A DNA stretch of 64,000 nt from CAXXOK01 sp963674895 (GTDB lineage Bacteria; Bacillota; Clostridia; Christensenellales; Aristaeellaceae), in NCBI GenBank assembly GCA_963674895.2, contig CAXXCY010000002.1, positions 248,001 to 312,000 on the forward strand. The letters are read 5' to 3'. A program made the translations under genes and the position numbers. Under the pieces are notes generated by a model. The model did not search any database and was not told where the DNA came from. It saw only the letters and a program-made list of their open reading frames with translations. Positions 24,751-33,472 of the stretch are shown here, one piece after another (positions within the stretch are counted from its first letter, which is position 1; each line of letters starts with the position of its first letter).

Positions 24751-26043
24751 ATGGAATTTGAGCTGCTGCACCCGGCGGACCAGCTGGTACTGATGATGGA
24801 CCGCATCTACAAGGGCGGGCTGACCACCACGTCCGGAGGCAACCTGAGCATTCTGGACGACGACGGGGACATCTGGATTACGCCGTCGGGGATCGACAAG
24901 GGCACGCTGACCCGCAGCGATATGTGCCGCGTCAAGCCGGACGGCACGGTGCTCGGGCCGCACAAGCCCTCGGTGGAGCTTCCGTTCCATGCCACGGTCT
25001 ACAAGCGGCGGCCCGATCTGCGCGCCGTGCTGCACGCGCACCCGCCCGCGCTGGTCGCGTTTTCGGTGGCGCGGGTGCTGCCGGACACGCGCCTGGTGGC
25101 CAACGCCTGGCGGACGCTTGGCAGCATCACGATGGCGCCGTACGCCCTGCCCGGCTCGCAGACACTGGGGGATAACATCGCCGCGAAGTTTGAAGAGGGC
25201 TTTGATATCGTGGTGATGGAAAACCACGGCGTGGTGATCGGCGCGAGTGACCTGTTCCAGGCGTTCATGAAGTTTGAAACGCTGGAAACCACCGCCGATC
25301 TGGAAATCTTCGCGCGGATGCTCGGTACGCCCAAGGGGCTCCGGGAGGACGAGGTCAACCTGACGCTGACGCGCGACCACCTCACGATGGACGAGTTCGT
25401 GCCCAACCTGCACAGCGCCGAGGAATGCGCCGCGCGGCGGGACATGATCACCCTCATCCACCGCTCGTACCGCCAGCACCTGTTCGTGAGCACGCAGGGC
25501 ACCTATTCCGTGCGCCTGTCCGACGGCAGCTTCATCATCACGCCCTATGGGCTGGACCGGGCGTACATGGAGGAGGGCGACCTGGTGCTGATCAAAAACG
25601 GCATGCGGGAGCGGGGGAAGGTTCCCTCGCGCTCCGTGAAGCTGCACCAGAAGATCTATGAGCGCCACCCCGAAATCCGTTCCGTGCTCGGCGCCAACCC
25701 GCCGCACGCCATGGCCTTCGCCGTCACCGACGCGCCGTTTGACCCGCGCACCATCCCCGAGAGCTACATCATGCTGCGCCAGATCGAAAAGGTGCCGTTC
25801 AGCGCTATGTATTTGAAGCAGGACGAGCTTGCGGAAACCTTCTCGGCCAGAACCCCCGTGCTGATCTGCGAAAACAACCAGATACTGGCCACAGGCGACA
25901 GCCTGCTGGGCGCGTTTGACCGGCTGGAGGTCACCGAGGCCACCGCGCATTCCATCCTTGCCGCGAAAAGCATCGCCCCGGTGGTGCATATCACCCCCGA
26001 AGAGGTGGAGGATATCGACCGGGCGTTCCATTTATCGGATTGA
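24751..26043 (+). CDS. Tandem class II aldolase/adducin protein, second domain degenerate
   Basis: 430 residues made of two class II aldolase domains in tandem. Domain 1 (about 8-215) keeps the metal and catalytic residues of fuculose/rhamnulose-phosphate aldolase relatives: E76 in SVELPFH, H95 and H97 in HAHPP, and H159 in ENHGVV. Domain 2 (about 225-425) has the same frame but GANPPHA (314-320) replaces HAHPP and ENNQILATG (374-382) replaces ENHG, so its zinc site is lost and it is probably structural. AGGAG precedes ATG 24751. It probably cleaves a sugar phosphate; the substrate is not readable and no sugar kinase is adjacent. Confidence 0.85.
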   Translation: MEFELLHPADQLVLMMDRIYKGGLTTTSGGNLSILDDDGDIWITPSGIDKGTLTRSDMCRVKPDGTVLGPHKPSVELPFHATVYKRRPDLRAVLHAHPPALVAFSVARVLPDTRLVANAWRTLGSITMAPYALPGSQTLGDNIAAKFEEGFDIVVMENHGVVIGASDLFQAFMKFETLETTADLEIFARMLGTPKGLREDEVNLTLTRDHLTMDEFVPNLHSAEECAARRDMITLIHRSYRQHLFVSTQGTYSVRLSDGSFIITPYGLDRAYMEEGDLVLIKNGMRERGKVPSRSVKLHQKIYERHPEIRSVLGANPPHAMAFAVTDAPFDPRTIPESYIMLRQIEKVPFSAMYLKQDELAETFSARTPVLICENNQILATGDSLLGAFDRLEVTEATAHSILAAKSIAPVVHITPEEVEDIDRAFHLSD

Positions 26044-26057
26044 CCGGAGTAAGGATC

Positions 26058-26085
26058 AAAAACCGCCTTTTATAAGGTGGTTTTT
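26058..26085 (+). terminator. Intrinsic terminator after the aldolase gene
   Basis: A 12-bp stem (26058-26069 with 26074-26085) ending in five T. Confidence 0.85.
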
Positions 26086-26136
26086 CGATTCTATGCGGAC
26101 CGCGGATGTTCATGCTTCTTTTACATTCTATCCATG

Positions 26137-26170
26137 CAAGCAACACACATTTCGTGTATACTGTTGCTTG
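26137..26170 (+). promoter_or_regulatory. Inverted repeat over a -10 box
   Basis: CAAGCAACA (26137-26145) and TGTTGCTTG (26162-26170) form a perfect 9-bp inverted repeat 16 bp apart, and TATACT (26157-26162) lies between them. It looks like an operator over the promoter of the secreted phosphoesterase gene. Confidence 0.5.
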
Positions 26171-26220
26171 ATGTGAAAACTGCGGGAGCGCGCCTGCGCC
26201 CCGGCGAAAGGACCCACCGG

Positions 26221-28572
26221 ATGAAAATCAAGACCGCGCACTGCGCTTTTTGCTTGCTGGCAATCCTGACGCTGATTTCAAGCCTACTGCCCGCCGCATC
26301 GGCGGAGGGAACCGAGTTCGAACTTCAAACCTACGCGCTGGTTATCCCGATTCAAACCGCGGCCGACGATCTGGAGGAACTGCTGTCCGACGGAACAGCG
26401 GATGCCGGAAGCCCGGATATCGAATTGGGGGTTGAATCTCCCGGGGACGGGGACGCCAGGGCGCAGATCGTGGGCCTGCGCTTTGCGGGCCTCCCGATCC
26501 TGCGGGGCGCGGCCGTGACCGAGGCCTATATTCAGTTTACGGTCGATGAGGTCAAATACCCGGCGGACCCGTTCGACGTGACCATCGCCGCCGAGGACAC
26601 GGCAAACTCCGCTCCCTTCTACGACGGCGATACCGCCGCGCACTATGCGCTTTCCTCCAGAGCGCGGACGGCGCAAAGCGTCGGCTGGGCGGCCGGAGAG
26701 GGAAACAAGGTCGTCTGGAAATCGGCTGGACAGAGCGGCAAAGCGCAGCGGACGCCCGATCTCAGCGCGCTCGTGCAGGCGGTGATCGACAAGGAGGATT
26801 GGACATACGGCAACGCGGTTGCCTTCCTGATTACGGGCGCCGGCAACCGCACAGCCTACGCGTACGAACGGGAGTCCGATAAGGCCGCGGCGCTGCACAT
26901 CTCCTTTACCGCCGCAAACGCCACTCAGCCCGCGCCGGAAGGGCTCATGGGCGTCATGCCGACCACGATCCTCAAGGACGACGGCATGATCACCGGGACG
27001 ACGGAAGGGATGGAGTATCGCCCCGTATATAATGAAACCGCGCCGTGGACGCCCTGCGGCGGCGAAACCGTAACGGGGCTTGCGGCGGGCGACTACGAGG
27101 TGCGCTTTGCCGCGCGGATTTGCTATAACGCGGGAGAGGCCGCAACCGTGCATATCCCGCTGTACGCGGGGGACGTTACCCTGCAGCCCGGCGCGGACGA
27201 AACGGAAATGAACTTCGCATGGAGCCTGCGCGGCTTCAAGGCTACGGAAAGCATCGTGGAGATAGCGCCCGCGTCCGCCATGGCGGACGGCGTTTTTCCC
27301 GAAGCCGCGGCGCAGGCCTTTTCGGGGGAATCCGTATGGGTGGACGCCGGGTACAGGGCCTACGAGGTCACGGCCACCGGCCTGGCGGCAAACACGGAGT
27401 ACGTATACCGCCTGGGCGACGGCGGGAACTGGAGCGCCGTTTTCCGCTTTGCCACGCGTGACGCCGCCAATTACTGCGCTATTTTGGTGGGCGATCCGCA
27501 GCTGGGCGCAAGCGGCGATACGGCGGCGGACGGCCTTGCGTGGCAGGAGACCGTCACGCGGGCGCTGACCGCCTTTCCCGAAGCGGGCTTCATCCTCTCC
27601 GCGGGGGATCACGTGCAGGCTAGCGGCAGCGAAACGCAGTACGAAACCTTCTTTGCCCCCGGGGAACTGCGCCGCATCCCTTTCGTGCCGACCGTCGGCA
27701 ACCACGACGACAACCAGCTCTTCGCCAGGCATTTCAACGTGCCCAACGAATCCGCCTACGGGCGTACCGTTTCTGGCTACGATTACTGGTTCACTTACGG
27801 CAATACCCTGTATATGGTGCTCAATTCCAACAACCGGAACGCCGGGGAGCACGATGCGTTTATGGAAAAGGCCGTCGCCGCGGCCGGGGAGGGCGTCAAG
27901 TGGAAGATCGTCCTATTCCACCACGCCATCTACAGCTCGGCGGCGCATTCCGTGGAGCTCGGCATCCTCTCGCTGCGCCTGATGCTCTACCCGCTGATGG
28001 ATAAGTACGATATCGACGTGGCGCTGTCGGGGCACGACCATTGCTATACGCGCACCTTCCAGATGCTTGGCAACGTGGCGCAAAACGGCCTGGAGAGCGT
28101 CGCGGTCAACCCGGAGGGGACGCTTTACGTCACCACCGGCTCCGCGAGCGGCAGCCTGATTTATCCGCTGCAAAAGACGGAGGATATTTTGTACCGCGCG
28201 GTGCGGTGGCCGGACAAGGAAGCGTCCTACTCGTTAGTTACGGTCGGCGATGCGGCGCTTTCCATCACCACGTACCGGACGAGCACCAACGAAGTGATCG
28301 ACAGCTACACGATCATAAAAGATCCCTCGGCGCCCGCCGGTCTGCAGGGCGTCGCGCCCACGGCCGTGAACGGGGCCGACGGCATGATCACCGGCACATC
28401 CGCCGGCATGGAGTACCGGCGCGCGCCGGACGCCGGATGGACGGCATGCGGGGGCGAAGCGATCACGGGCCTCGCGCCCGGCACGTATGCCGTACGGTAC
28501 CAGGCTGCGGGGCAGGACTCCGCAAGCGCGGCCGTAACGGTCACAGTGCCGGGGGTTCTACCGATCGACTGA
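26221..28572 (+). CDS. Secreted metallophosphoesterase with repeated flanking modules
   Basis: 783 residues. Signal peptide at about 1-28. A beta-rich N-terminal region follows, then a purple-acid-phosphatase-like N-terminal Fn3 domain and a calcineurin-type phosphoesterase domain with metal motifs in order: VGDPQ, SAGDHVQ, GNHDDN, FHHAIYSS and SGHDHCYTR. A module of about 65 residues (GVMPT...DDGMITGTTEGMEY...CGGETVTGLAAGDYEVR) precedes the Fn3 region, and a second copy (GVAPT...ADGMITGTSAGMEYR...CGGEAITGLAPGTYAVR) ends the protein. Start ATG 26221 has GAAAGGA; the longer frame to 26077 runs into the terminator. It probably hydrolyses phosphate esters outside the cell. Confidence 0.85.
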   Translation: MKIKTAHCAFCLLAILTLISSLLPAASAEGTEFELQTYALVIPIQTAADDLEELLSDGTADAGSPDIELGVESPGDGDARAQIVGLRFAGLPILRGAAVTEAYIQFTVDEVKYPADPFDVTIAAEDTANSAPFYDGDTAAHYALSSRARTAQSVGWAAGEGNKVVWKSAGQSGKAQRTPDLSALVQAVIDKEDWTYGNAVAFLITGAGNRTAYAYERESDKAAALHISFTAANATQPAPEGLMGVMPTTILKDDGMITGTTEGMEYRPVYNETAPWTPCGGETVTGLAAGDYEVRFAARICYNAGEAATVHIPLYAGDVTLQPGADETEMNFAWSLRGFKATESIVEIAPASAMADGVFPEAAAQAFSGESVWVDAGYRAYEVTATGLAANTEYVYRLGDGGNWSAVFRFATRDAANYCAILVGDPQLGASGDTAADGLAWQETVTRALTAFPEAGFILSAGDHVQASGSETQYETFFAPGELRRIPFVPTVGNHDDNQLFARHFNVPNESAYGRTVSGYDYWFTYGNTLYMVLNSNNRNAGEHDAFMEKAVAAAGEGVKWKIVLFHHAIYSSAAHSVELGILSLRLMLYPLMDKYDIDVALSGHDHCYTRTFQMLGNVAQNGLESVAVNPEGTLYVTTGSASGSLIYPLQKTEDILYRAVRWPDKEASYSLVTVGDAALSITTYRTSTNEVIDSYTIIKDPSAPAGLQGVAPTAVNGADGMITGTSAGMEYRRAPDAGWTACGGEAITGLAPGTYAVRYQAAGQDSASAAVTVTVPGVLPID

Positions 28573-28583
28573 TACAATACCGA

Positions 28584-28618
28584 GGACCGGGGCCGTGCGG
28601 CCCCGGTCCTTTGTTTTT
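28584..28618 (+). terminator. Terminator between convergent genes
   Basis: An 11-bp GC stem (28584-28594 with 28599-28609) with a 4-base loop and a T-rich tail. Confidence 0.9.
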
Positions 28619-28630
28619 GTTAGAACTTAT

Positions 28631-29203
28631 TTACTTTTTGACCGCCTTCAACGCCTCGCCCCATCGGCCGATCGTCTGGCCGGCCCAGGAGAAATAGGTG
28701 CGGCAGGTGGTGCGCACGGGCAGAATGCTTTCCAGGTGCTGCTGCGGGGTTTTTTGCTTGTCGGTCAATTCCTCGTTCACCAGCACGTTGCGGATCTTGC
28801 ACAGCAGCACCTCGCCGCCGTCCAGCTCGATGGTTTTGGAGACCTCCAGCTCGAACGCCACGGGGCTGTCCTCCAGGATGGGAACGTTGAGAACGGCGCC
28901 CTTTGCGACCTTGACGGGGACGTTCATTTTATCCGCGGTATGGCCGTCCGTATTCCCGAAATAATCCGCGAGGGGCAGGAGCGGCTCTGTGACAAGGTTG
29001 GCGGAGAAAACGCCGGTCGCGTGGACGCGTTCCTTGGTCAGCTTGCTGCCGCCGATACAGGCCATTACGCCCATTTCCGAATCATAGTAATAGCTGATCC
29101 AGCAAAACAGCGCGAAATTCGGCGTTCCGTCCTCTTTGTAGGTGCCGTACAGGAACATCGTCTGCGGACAGAAATCGTTGGTGATGGGGATGGATTTTTT
29201 CAT
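28631..29203 (-). CDS. Flavin reductase family protein
   Basis: 190 residues. The flavin-reductase-like FMN-binding split barrel is suggested by GTPNFALFCWISYYYDSE near the N-terminus, MACIGGSKLTKERVHATGVFSANLV in the middle, and VLLCKIRNVLVNEEL. It probably reduces or carries FMN. It lies 12 bp downstream of a MarR regulator gene in the same direction, so the regulator likely controls it. Substrate or partner is unknown. Confidence 0.8.
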   Translation of the reverse strand: MKKSIPITNDFCPQTMFLYGTYKEDGTPNFALFCWISYYYDSEMGVMACIGGSKLTKERVHATGVFSANLVTEPLLPLADYFGNTDGHTADKMNVPVKVAKGAVLNVPILEDSPVAFELEVSKTIELDGGEVLLCKIRNVLVNEELTDKQKTPQQHLESILPVRTTCRTYFSWAGQTIGRWGEALKAVKK

Positions 29204-29215
29204 GGCTGCCTCCTG

Positions 29216-29656
29216 TTATAATTGGTTTGTTTCCAGGTTGTCCAGGATTCTCTGCAGGTAGGTTTCAAACGCGCGTATCTCGTCGTCGGTGAACCCGTCA
29301 TAGAAGACCGCGTTCATCGCGGCGGAAATCCGCTCATACTGGCCGCTCAATGCCTGCGCCTGTTCGCTGAGCCTGATGCGTATCCGCCGCCGGTCGCTCG
29401 CGTCATATACGCGGGTTACCAGTCCGGCCTGCTCCATGCGGTCCAGCATGCTGGTCAGGGTGGTTTTCGCAAGCCCCGTTTTTTGGGATAGCTCCACGAT
29501 CGGAATGCTGTCCCGCTGCCACAGCACGTGCAGTATCCGCCCCTGCGCGCCGTTGAACGCGTCTACGCCCGCTTCCGTGAGCATCCTTTCGAATATTCTC
29601 CCGCCGACCTGTTTGATTCGGGAGACCAAAAATCCCCCGTTTGTTCTGGCAATCAC
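29216..29656 (-). CDS. MarR family regulator
   Basis: 146 residues, GTG start with AAGGAGG at good spacing. Winged helix: IPIVELSQKTGLAKTTLTSMLDRMEQAGLVTRVYDASDRRRIRIRLSE is the classic MarR recognition helix and wing. First gene of a two-gene operon with the flavin reductase. Direct repeats over its own promoter suggest autoregulation, as is usual for MarR proteins; the ligand is unknown. Confidence 0.93.
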   Translation of the reverse strand: MIARTNGGFLVSRIKQVGGRIFERMLTEAGVDAFNGAQGRILHVLWQRDSIPIVELSQKTGLAKTTLTSMLDRMEQAGLVTRVYDASDRRRIRIRLSEQAQALSGQYERISAAMNAVFYDGFTDDEIRAFETYLQRILDNLETNQL

Positions 29657-29669
29657 GACCGCACCTCCT

Positions 29670-29706
29670 TATATAGGATAATACTATATAGGACTAATAT
29701 TGTCAA
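29670..29706 (-). promoter_or_regulatory. MarR promoter with direct repeats
   Basis: Minus-strand TTGACA (29701-29706) and TATTAT (29678-29683), spacer 17 bp. TATATAGGA (plus strand) occurs twice, at 29670-29678 and 29685-29693, 15 bp apart, overlapping the -10; a likely operator for the MarR protein. Confidence 0.7.
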
Positions 29707-29855
29707 CGGGAAAATCCGTCTGATCCCGGCGTTTTGCGGGATCAGACGCGGTATGGTATGATAACGGTAGCGCAGGGAATCCCCGTTTGATCGATTGTCT
29801 CCCGTCCAGGCAGACCTGTTTCCTTCATCAACCAGAGAGAAAGGAGTGTTTGTGC

Positions 29856-30827
29856 ATGCAAAAAATCATGCGGACAATCGCGCTTATCACGGCGCTGGCG
29901 GCTTTGCTGGCTGCCTGCGGCGTGCAGGCGGCTTTGGCGGCGCACGCGGGGCAAACCGTGAACATCCTGCTGATGGACAGCGAAACGGAGGGCGACGGCT
30001 TCTTTATCGCGATCCCGGTCATCGTCTCGCTGGATCTGTCAAAGCATAGCATCCGGGCCGTCCATATCCACAACATGTCGCAGATCAGCGCGGTAACGAG
30101 GGAAAAAGGAGAGCTGACGATACCGGTCAACGCCCTGTCGCACTGCGAGTATTCGGAGATCGTAAAGGCGTTTGAAAACGCCTTCGGCGTCGCCATCGAC
30201 CGATATATCAACTATCAGTTCGTATACGGAGATTTTGAGCCGACCCTGAAACTGATGGGCGCTTTCTGCCCGATTACGCTGGATATTCCCGAGGAGCTGA
30301 CGGGGGACAAGAAATACGTGACCGTCAACGGATATATGAAGGAAATCACGGGGTATCTGGGCACGGACTTTCCGCCGGTGACGCAGGCGGGGCCGCAGGT
30401 GCTCGACGCGCTGCAGCTGACCGCGTATTTCGGCGCGATGCCCGAACGGCTGTGGAAGTCCGGCGATCAGTTCACCATGGTGATGGAGGAATATAAGTAT
30501 AACGATTGGAAATACCGGTCGGTTGTTGAGGCGATGAAAACGAACATCGCGCGGATGGACCAGGCGGAGGTGCTTGCGTTCTGGCATGTTTTGACGGACG
30601 GCCAGGATACGGACGTCACCGCGGAGGATATCGCCGCATGGTCCGCGATCCCCTTCAATTTCACGGACGCGGAGCCCTATATCACCGTGCCCGGCTTCGA
30701 GGGCGTGGAAATGGTGAAGTCCGGCGCTGCGTCGCTGCCGGGCGTCGGCAGCAACCAGGCCCAGATGCTCGTATACGATACCGGCGCGGCGGCGCGGCGC
30801 GTGAAGGATTTCCTGTCGGGCCAATAG
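29856..30827 (+). CDS. LCP-like lipoprotein lacking usual catalytic residues
   Basis: 323 residues. Signal peptide with lipobox LLAAC (Cys 21). The region VNILLMDSETEGDGFFIAIPVIVSL-like, then LTIPVNALSHCEY, ENAFGVAIDRYINYQFVYGDF and LDIPEEL follows the order of LytR-CpsA-Psr domains (NILLLG..., SIPRD, GV.IDYYV, GGV.VDVP). The acidic and arginine residues that bind polyprenyl phosphate in LCP ligases (RSDT, SIPRD) are replaced, so it may be a degenerate relative. Start chosen at ATG 29856 with AAAGGAG; the track-length frame from 29787 adds a non-secretory leader. Family assignment is moderate. Confidence 0.6.
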   Translation: MQKIMRTIALITALAALLAACGVQAALAAHAGQTVNILLMDSETEGDGFFIAIPVIVSLDLSKHSIRAVHIHNMSQISAVTREKGELTIPVNALSHCEYSEIVKAFENAFGVAIDRYINYQFVYGDFEPTLKLMGAFCPITLDIPEELTGDKKYVTVNGYMKEITGYLGTDFPPVTQAGPQVLDALQLTAYFGAMPERLWKSGDQFTMVMEEYKYNDWKYRSVVEAMKTNIARMDQAEVLAFWHVLTDGQDTDVTAEDIAAWSAIPFNFTDAEPYITVPGFEGVEMVKSGAASLPGVGSNQAQMLVYDTGAAARRVKDFLSGQ

Positions 30828-30870
30828 CGCGTCTTGATAAAAAACAGATCCGTTCCGGGCAATCCGCGGA

Positions 30871-30899
30871 TTGTAATCTGGGCGTTTGTTCCCTATACT
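30871..30899 (+). promoter_or_regulatory. Promoter of the methyltransferase gene
   Basis: TTGTAA (30871-30876) and TATACT (30894-30899), spacer 17 bp. Confidence 0.6.
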
Positions 30900-30949
30900 A
30901 TCTGGTGGGAACGATACCGGAGCAACAAGTGAACGGATTGAGGTGCGCG

Positions 30950-31741
30950 ATGGACTATATCAAGAGCAACAAGAAGGCCTGGGAAGAGGCGTTTGAACAC
31001 CGGCACGAGGGCTGGTGCGGCGATATGGCGGAGCGCCTGAAACACGAAGAGCTGCCCTATCTGCACGAGTGCTTCCGGCAGGCGCTGCGCGCGCTTGACC
31101 TCAGGGGGAAAACCATCGCGCAGTTTTGCTGCAACAACGGCCGGGAGATTCTCTCGGCGATGCAGCTGGGGCCGCGGTCGGGCGTCGGGTTCGATATCGC
31201 GGAGAACATGGTGGAGCTGGCGCGGGAAACCGCCCGGCAGGCGGATATTCCCTGCGCGTTCGTCGCCCGGAACATACTGGAGATCGGCGCGGAGCATGCC
31301 GGCGCCTTCGACCTGGTTTTCTTTACCGTCGGGGCGATCACCTGGTTTGAGGATTTGGAGGCGCTGTTTGCCGTGGCCGCCCGCTGCCTGAAGCCGGGAG
31401 GTGCGCTGCTGATCCACGATTTCCACCCGCTTGTCAACATGCTGCCGCTGCCCGGCGAGGAAGCGTTCGATCCGGATTCGCCGGACCGCGTCGCGTACTC
31501 CTACTTCCGCACGGAGCCGTGGCTGGAGCAAAACAGCGGCGAGTATATGACGTCCCACAAAAACAGCCATACCTTCACCAGCTTTTCGCATACGATGGGC
31601 AGCATCGTAAGCGCCGCCGCGGCCGATGGCCTGCGCATCGTTTCCCTGCGGGAGTTTGATTTTGATATCGGCATGACGGACGCCTATAACGGCAAGGGGT
31701 TTCCGCTGTCGTTTATCCTGCGGGCGGACAAACCCGCCTAA
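30950..31741 (+). CDS. Class I SAM-dependent methyltransferase
   Basis: 263 residues. MDYIKSNKKAWEEAFEHR opens like many small methyltransferases. Motif I is replaced by GKTIAQFCCNNGRE, where the usual GxGxG is CNNGRE, as in a subgroup annotated as class I methyltransferases; GVGFDIAENMVELARE follows as motif II, FDLVFFTVGAITWF as motif III/IV and LKPGGALLIHDFHP as post-motif. I chose ATG 30950 with GAGG upstream; the frame is open to 30638 but overlaps the lipoprotein gene. Substrate unknown. Confidence 0.85.
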   Translation: MDYIKSNKKAWEEAFEHRHEGWCGDMAERLKHEELPYLHECFRQALRALDLRGKTIAQFCCNNGREILSAMQLGPRSGVGFDIAENMVELARETARQADIPCAFVARNILEIGAEHAGAFDLVFFTVGAITWFEDLEALFAVAARCLKPGGALLIHDFHPLVNMLPLPGEEAFDPDSPDRVAYSYFRTEPWLEQNSGEYMTSHKNSHTFTSFSHTMGSIVSAAAADGLRIVSLREFDFDIGMTDAYNGKGFPLSFILRADKPA

Positions 31742-31774
31742 ATATACTGGCAGGCTGCCGGCGTCCGGCGGCTG

Positions 31775-31804
31775 TTGACAGCGCAAACCTTCGTTGGGTA
31801 TACT
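31775..31804 (+). promoter_or_regulatory. Promoter of the desaturase-like gene
   Basis: TTGACA (31775-31780) and TATACT (31799-31804), spacer 18 bp, about 75 bp before the ATG. Confidence 0.7.
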
Positions 31805-31879
31805 ACAACCATTCTCCCTGCGAACCCGGGAGCCATGAACCGTATAATCAGCTACCACCTATGCTTTAGGGGTTTTTGC

Positions 31880-33472
31880 ATGAAGTATGATGTGATCGTC
31901 GTCGGCGGAGGAATCGCCGGGCTGACAGCCGCGGCGTTTTTGGCAAAGGGCGGACGCCGCGTGCTCGTATGTGAAAAGGAAGGCCGCCTGGGCGGGCTGG
32001 TCGGCTCGTTTGCTGCGGACGGATTTACGTTTGACGCGGGCATCCGCGCGATGGAAAACTCCGGCGTGCTGTTCCCCATGCTCAAAAGCCTGGGTCTGGA
32101 TGCGGCGTTTTTACCCAACGAGGTTTCCATCGGGATCGGGGATACCGTCATACGGCTTACGCCGGAAAACAGCCTGCGGGACTATCGGGAACTGCTGGAA
32201 ACATACTTCCCGGAGGACGCGGCGGATATCGGGAAGCTGATCGCCGCCGTACGGCGCACGATGGACTATATGGATGTGCTCTACGGAATCGACAACCCGC
32301 TGTTCATGAACCTCAGGGATACCGCGTATGTGTTCAAAACCCTGCTGCCGTGGGCGCTCCGGTATATGGCGAAGGTCGGGAAGATCAGGCGGCTGAACAT
32401 GCCCGTGGAAGAATACCTGCGGGAAATACTCGGCAATCCGGCGCTGCGGGATATCGTCGCGCAGCATTTCTTCAAAGGCACGCCCGCGTTCTTCGCGCTT
32501 TCGTATCTCAGCCTGTATCTGGATTACAACTACCCCAGGGGCGGAACGGGCGCGCTGATCGAGGCGCTGGAAGCGTACATTCTCAAAAACGGCGGGGAGA
32601 TCAAGACGAATGTTAAAATCCGGTCGCTCAACCCTGCCGTACAGACGGCGACGGATGAAAACGGCAGCGGGTACGCCTATCGAACCCTGGTCTGGGCGGC
32701 GGATATGAAGGCGCTGTACGCCGCGATAGAGGGTCTGGATTTGCTGCCCCCGTCCGTCCGGCGTGCGATCCGGGCACGGGAAGCGGGCCTCGCCGGGAAA
32801 ACCGGCGGCGATTCGGTGCTTACGCTTTACCTGACGGCCGATCTGGCGCCGCCGTATTTTCGGGAACTCCACAGTCCGCATTTTTTCTATACGCCTGAAA
32901 CGGCGGGACTGAGCGCGCTGCCGATAGACCGGATTCAAAATCAGGACGGCGCCTATTCGGCGGACCGGGGCAGACTCCGGCAATGGATACGGGAATTCCT
33001 GCGCCTGACCACCTACGAGATTTCCATCCCCGCCCTGCGCGACGCCAGCCTCGCCCCGCCGGGGAAAACGGGATTGATCATCAGCACGCTGATGGATTAT
33101 ACGCTGGCGGAACACATCGAAAAACAAGGCTGGTATGACGATTTCAAATCGCTGTGCGGGGATACGATGCGGGAAACGCTGGAAGCGTCCGTCTATCCGG
33201 CGCTGAAGGGGAAGGTAACCGGTAGTTTCGTGTCCACGCCGCTCACCATCGCGCGGCGCACCGGCAATACGGGCGGCGCGATCACCGGCTGGGCGTTTAC
33301 CAACGCGGCCATACCCGCGGTTTCCAAAATGACGCAAATCGCCAAATCCGTACGGACCCCGGTCCCGCATGTGCTGCAGGCGGGGCAGTGGACGTACAGT
33401 CCGTCCGGCTTTCCCATCTCCATCCTCACGGGCAAGATGGCGGCGGACGCCGCGTTAAAGAACCTGCGTTAA
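31880..33472 (+). CDS. FAD-dependent oxidoreductase, phytoene desaturase/CrtI-like
   Basis: 530 residues. N-terminal dinucleotide fold VIVVGGGIAGLTAAAFLAKGG with the FAD-binding RLGGLVGSF next; YPRGGTGALIEALEAYILKNGGEIKTN is the second family block, and the C-terminus (HVLQAGQWTYSPSGFPISILTGKMAA) is the conserved end of CrtI/NAD(P)-binding Rossmann proteins. It is a relative of phytoene dehydrogenases and retinol saturases; no prenyltransferase or phytoene synthase is near, so the substrate is open. The last 18 bases overlap the end of the opposing dehydrogenase gene. Confidence 0.82.
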   Translation: MKYDVIVVGGGIAGLTAAAFLAKGGRRVLVCEKEGRLGGLVGSFAADGFTFDAGIRAMENSGVLFPMLKSLGLDAAFLPNEVSIGIGDTVIRLTPENSLRDYRELLETYFPEDAADIGKLIAAVRRTMDYMDVLYGIDNPLFMNLRDTAYVFKTLLPWALRYMAKVGKIRRLNMPVEEYLREILGNPALRDIVAQHFFKGTPAFFALSYLSLYLDYNYPRGGTGALIEALEAYILKNGGEIKTNVKIRSLNPAVQTATDENGSGYAYRTLVWAADMKALYAAIEGLDLLPPSVRRAIRAREAGLAGKTGGDSVLTLYLTADLAPPYFRELHSPHFFYTPETAGLSALPIDRIQNQDGAYSADRGRLRQWIREFLRLTTYEISIPALRDASLAPPGKTGLIISTLMDYTLAEHIEKQGWYDDFKSLCGDTMRETLEASVYPALKGKVTGSFVSTPLTIARRTGNTGGAITGWAFTNAAIPAVSKMTQIAKSVRTPVPHVLQAGQWTYSPSGFPISILTGKMAADAALKNLR

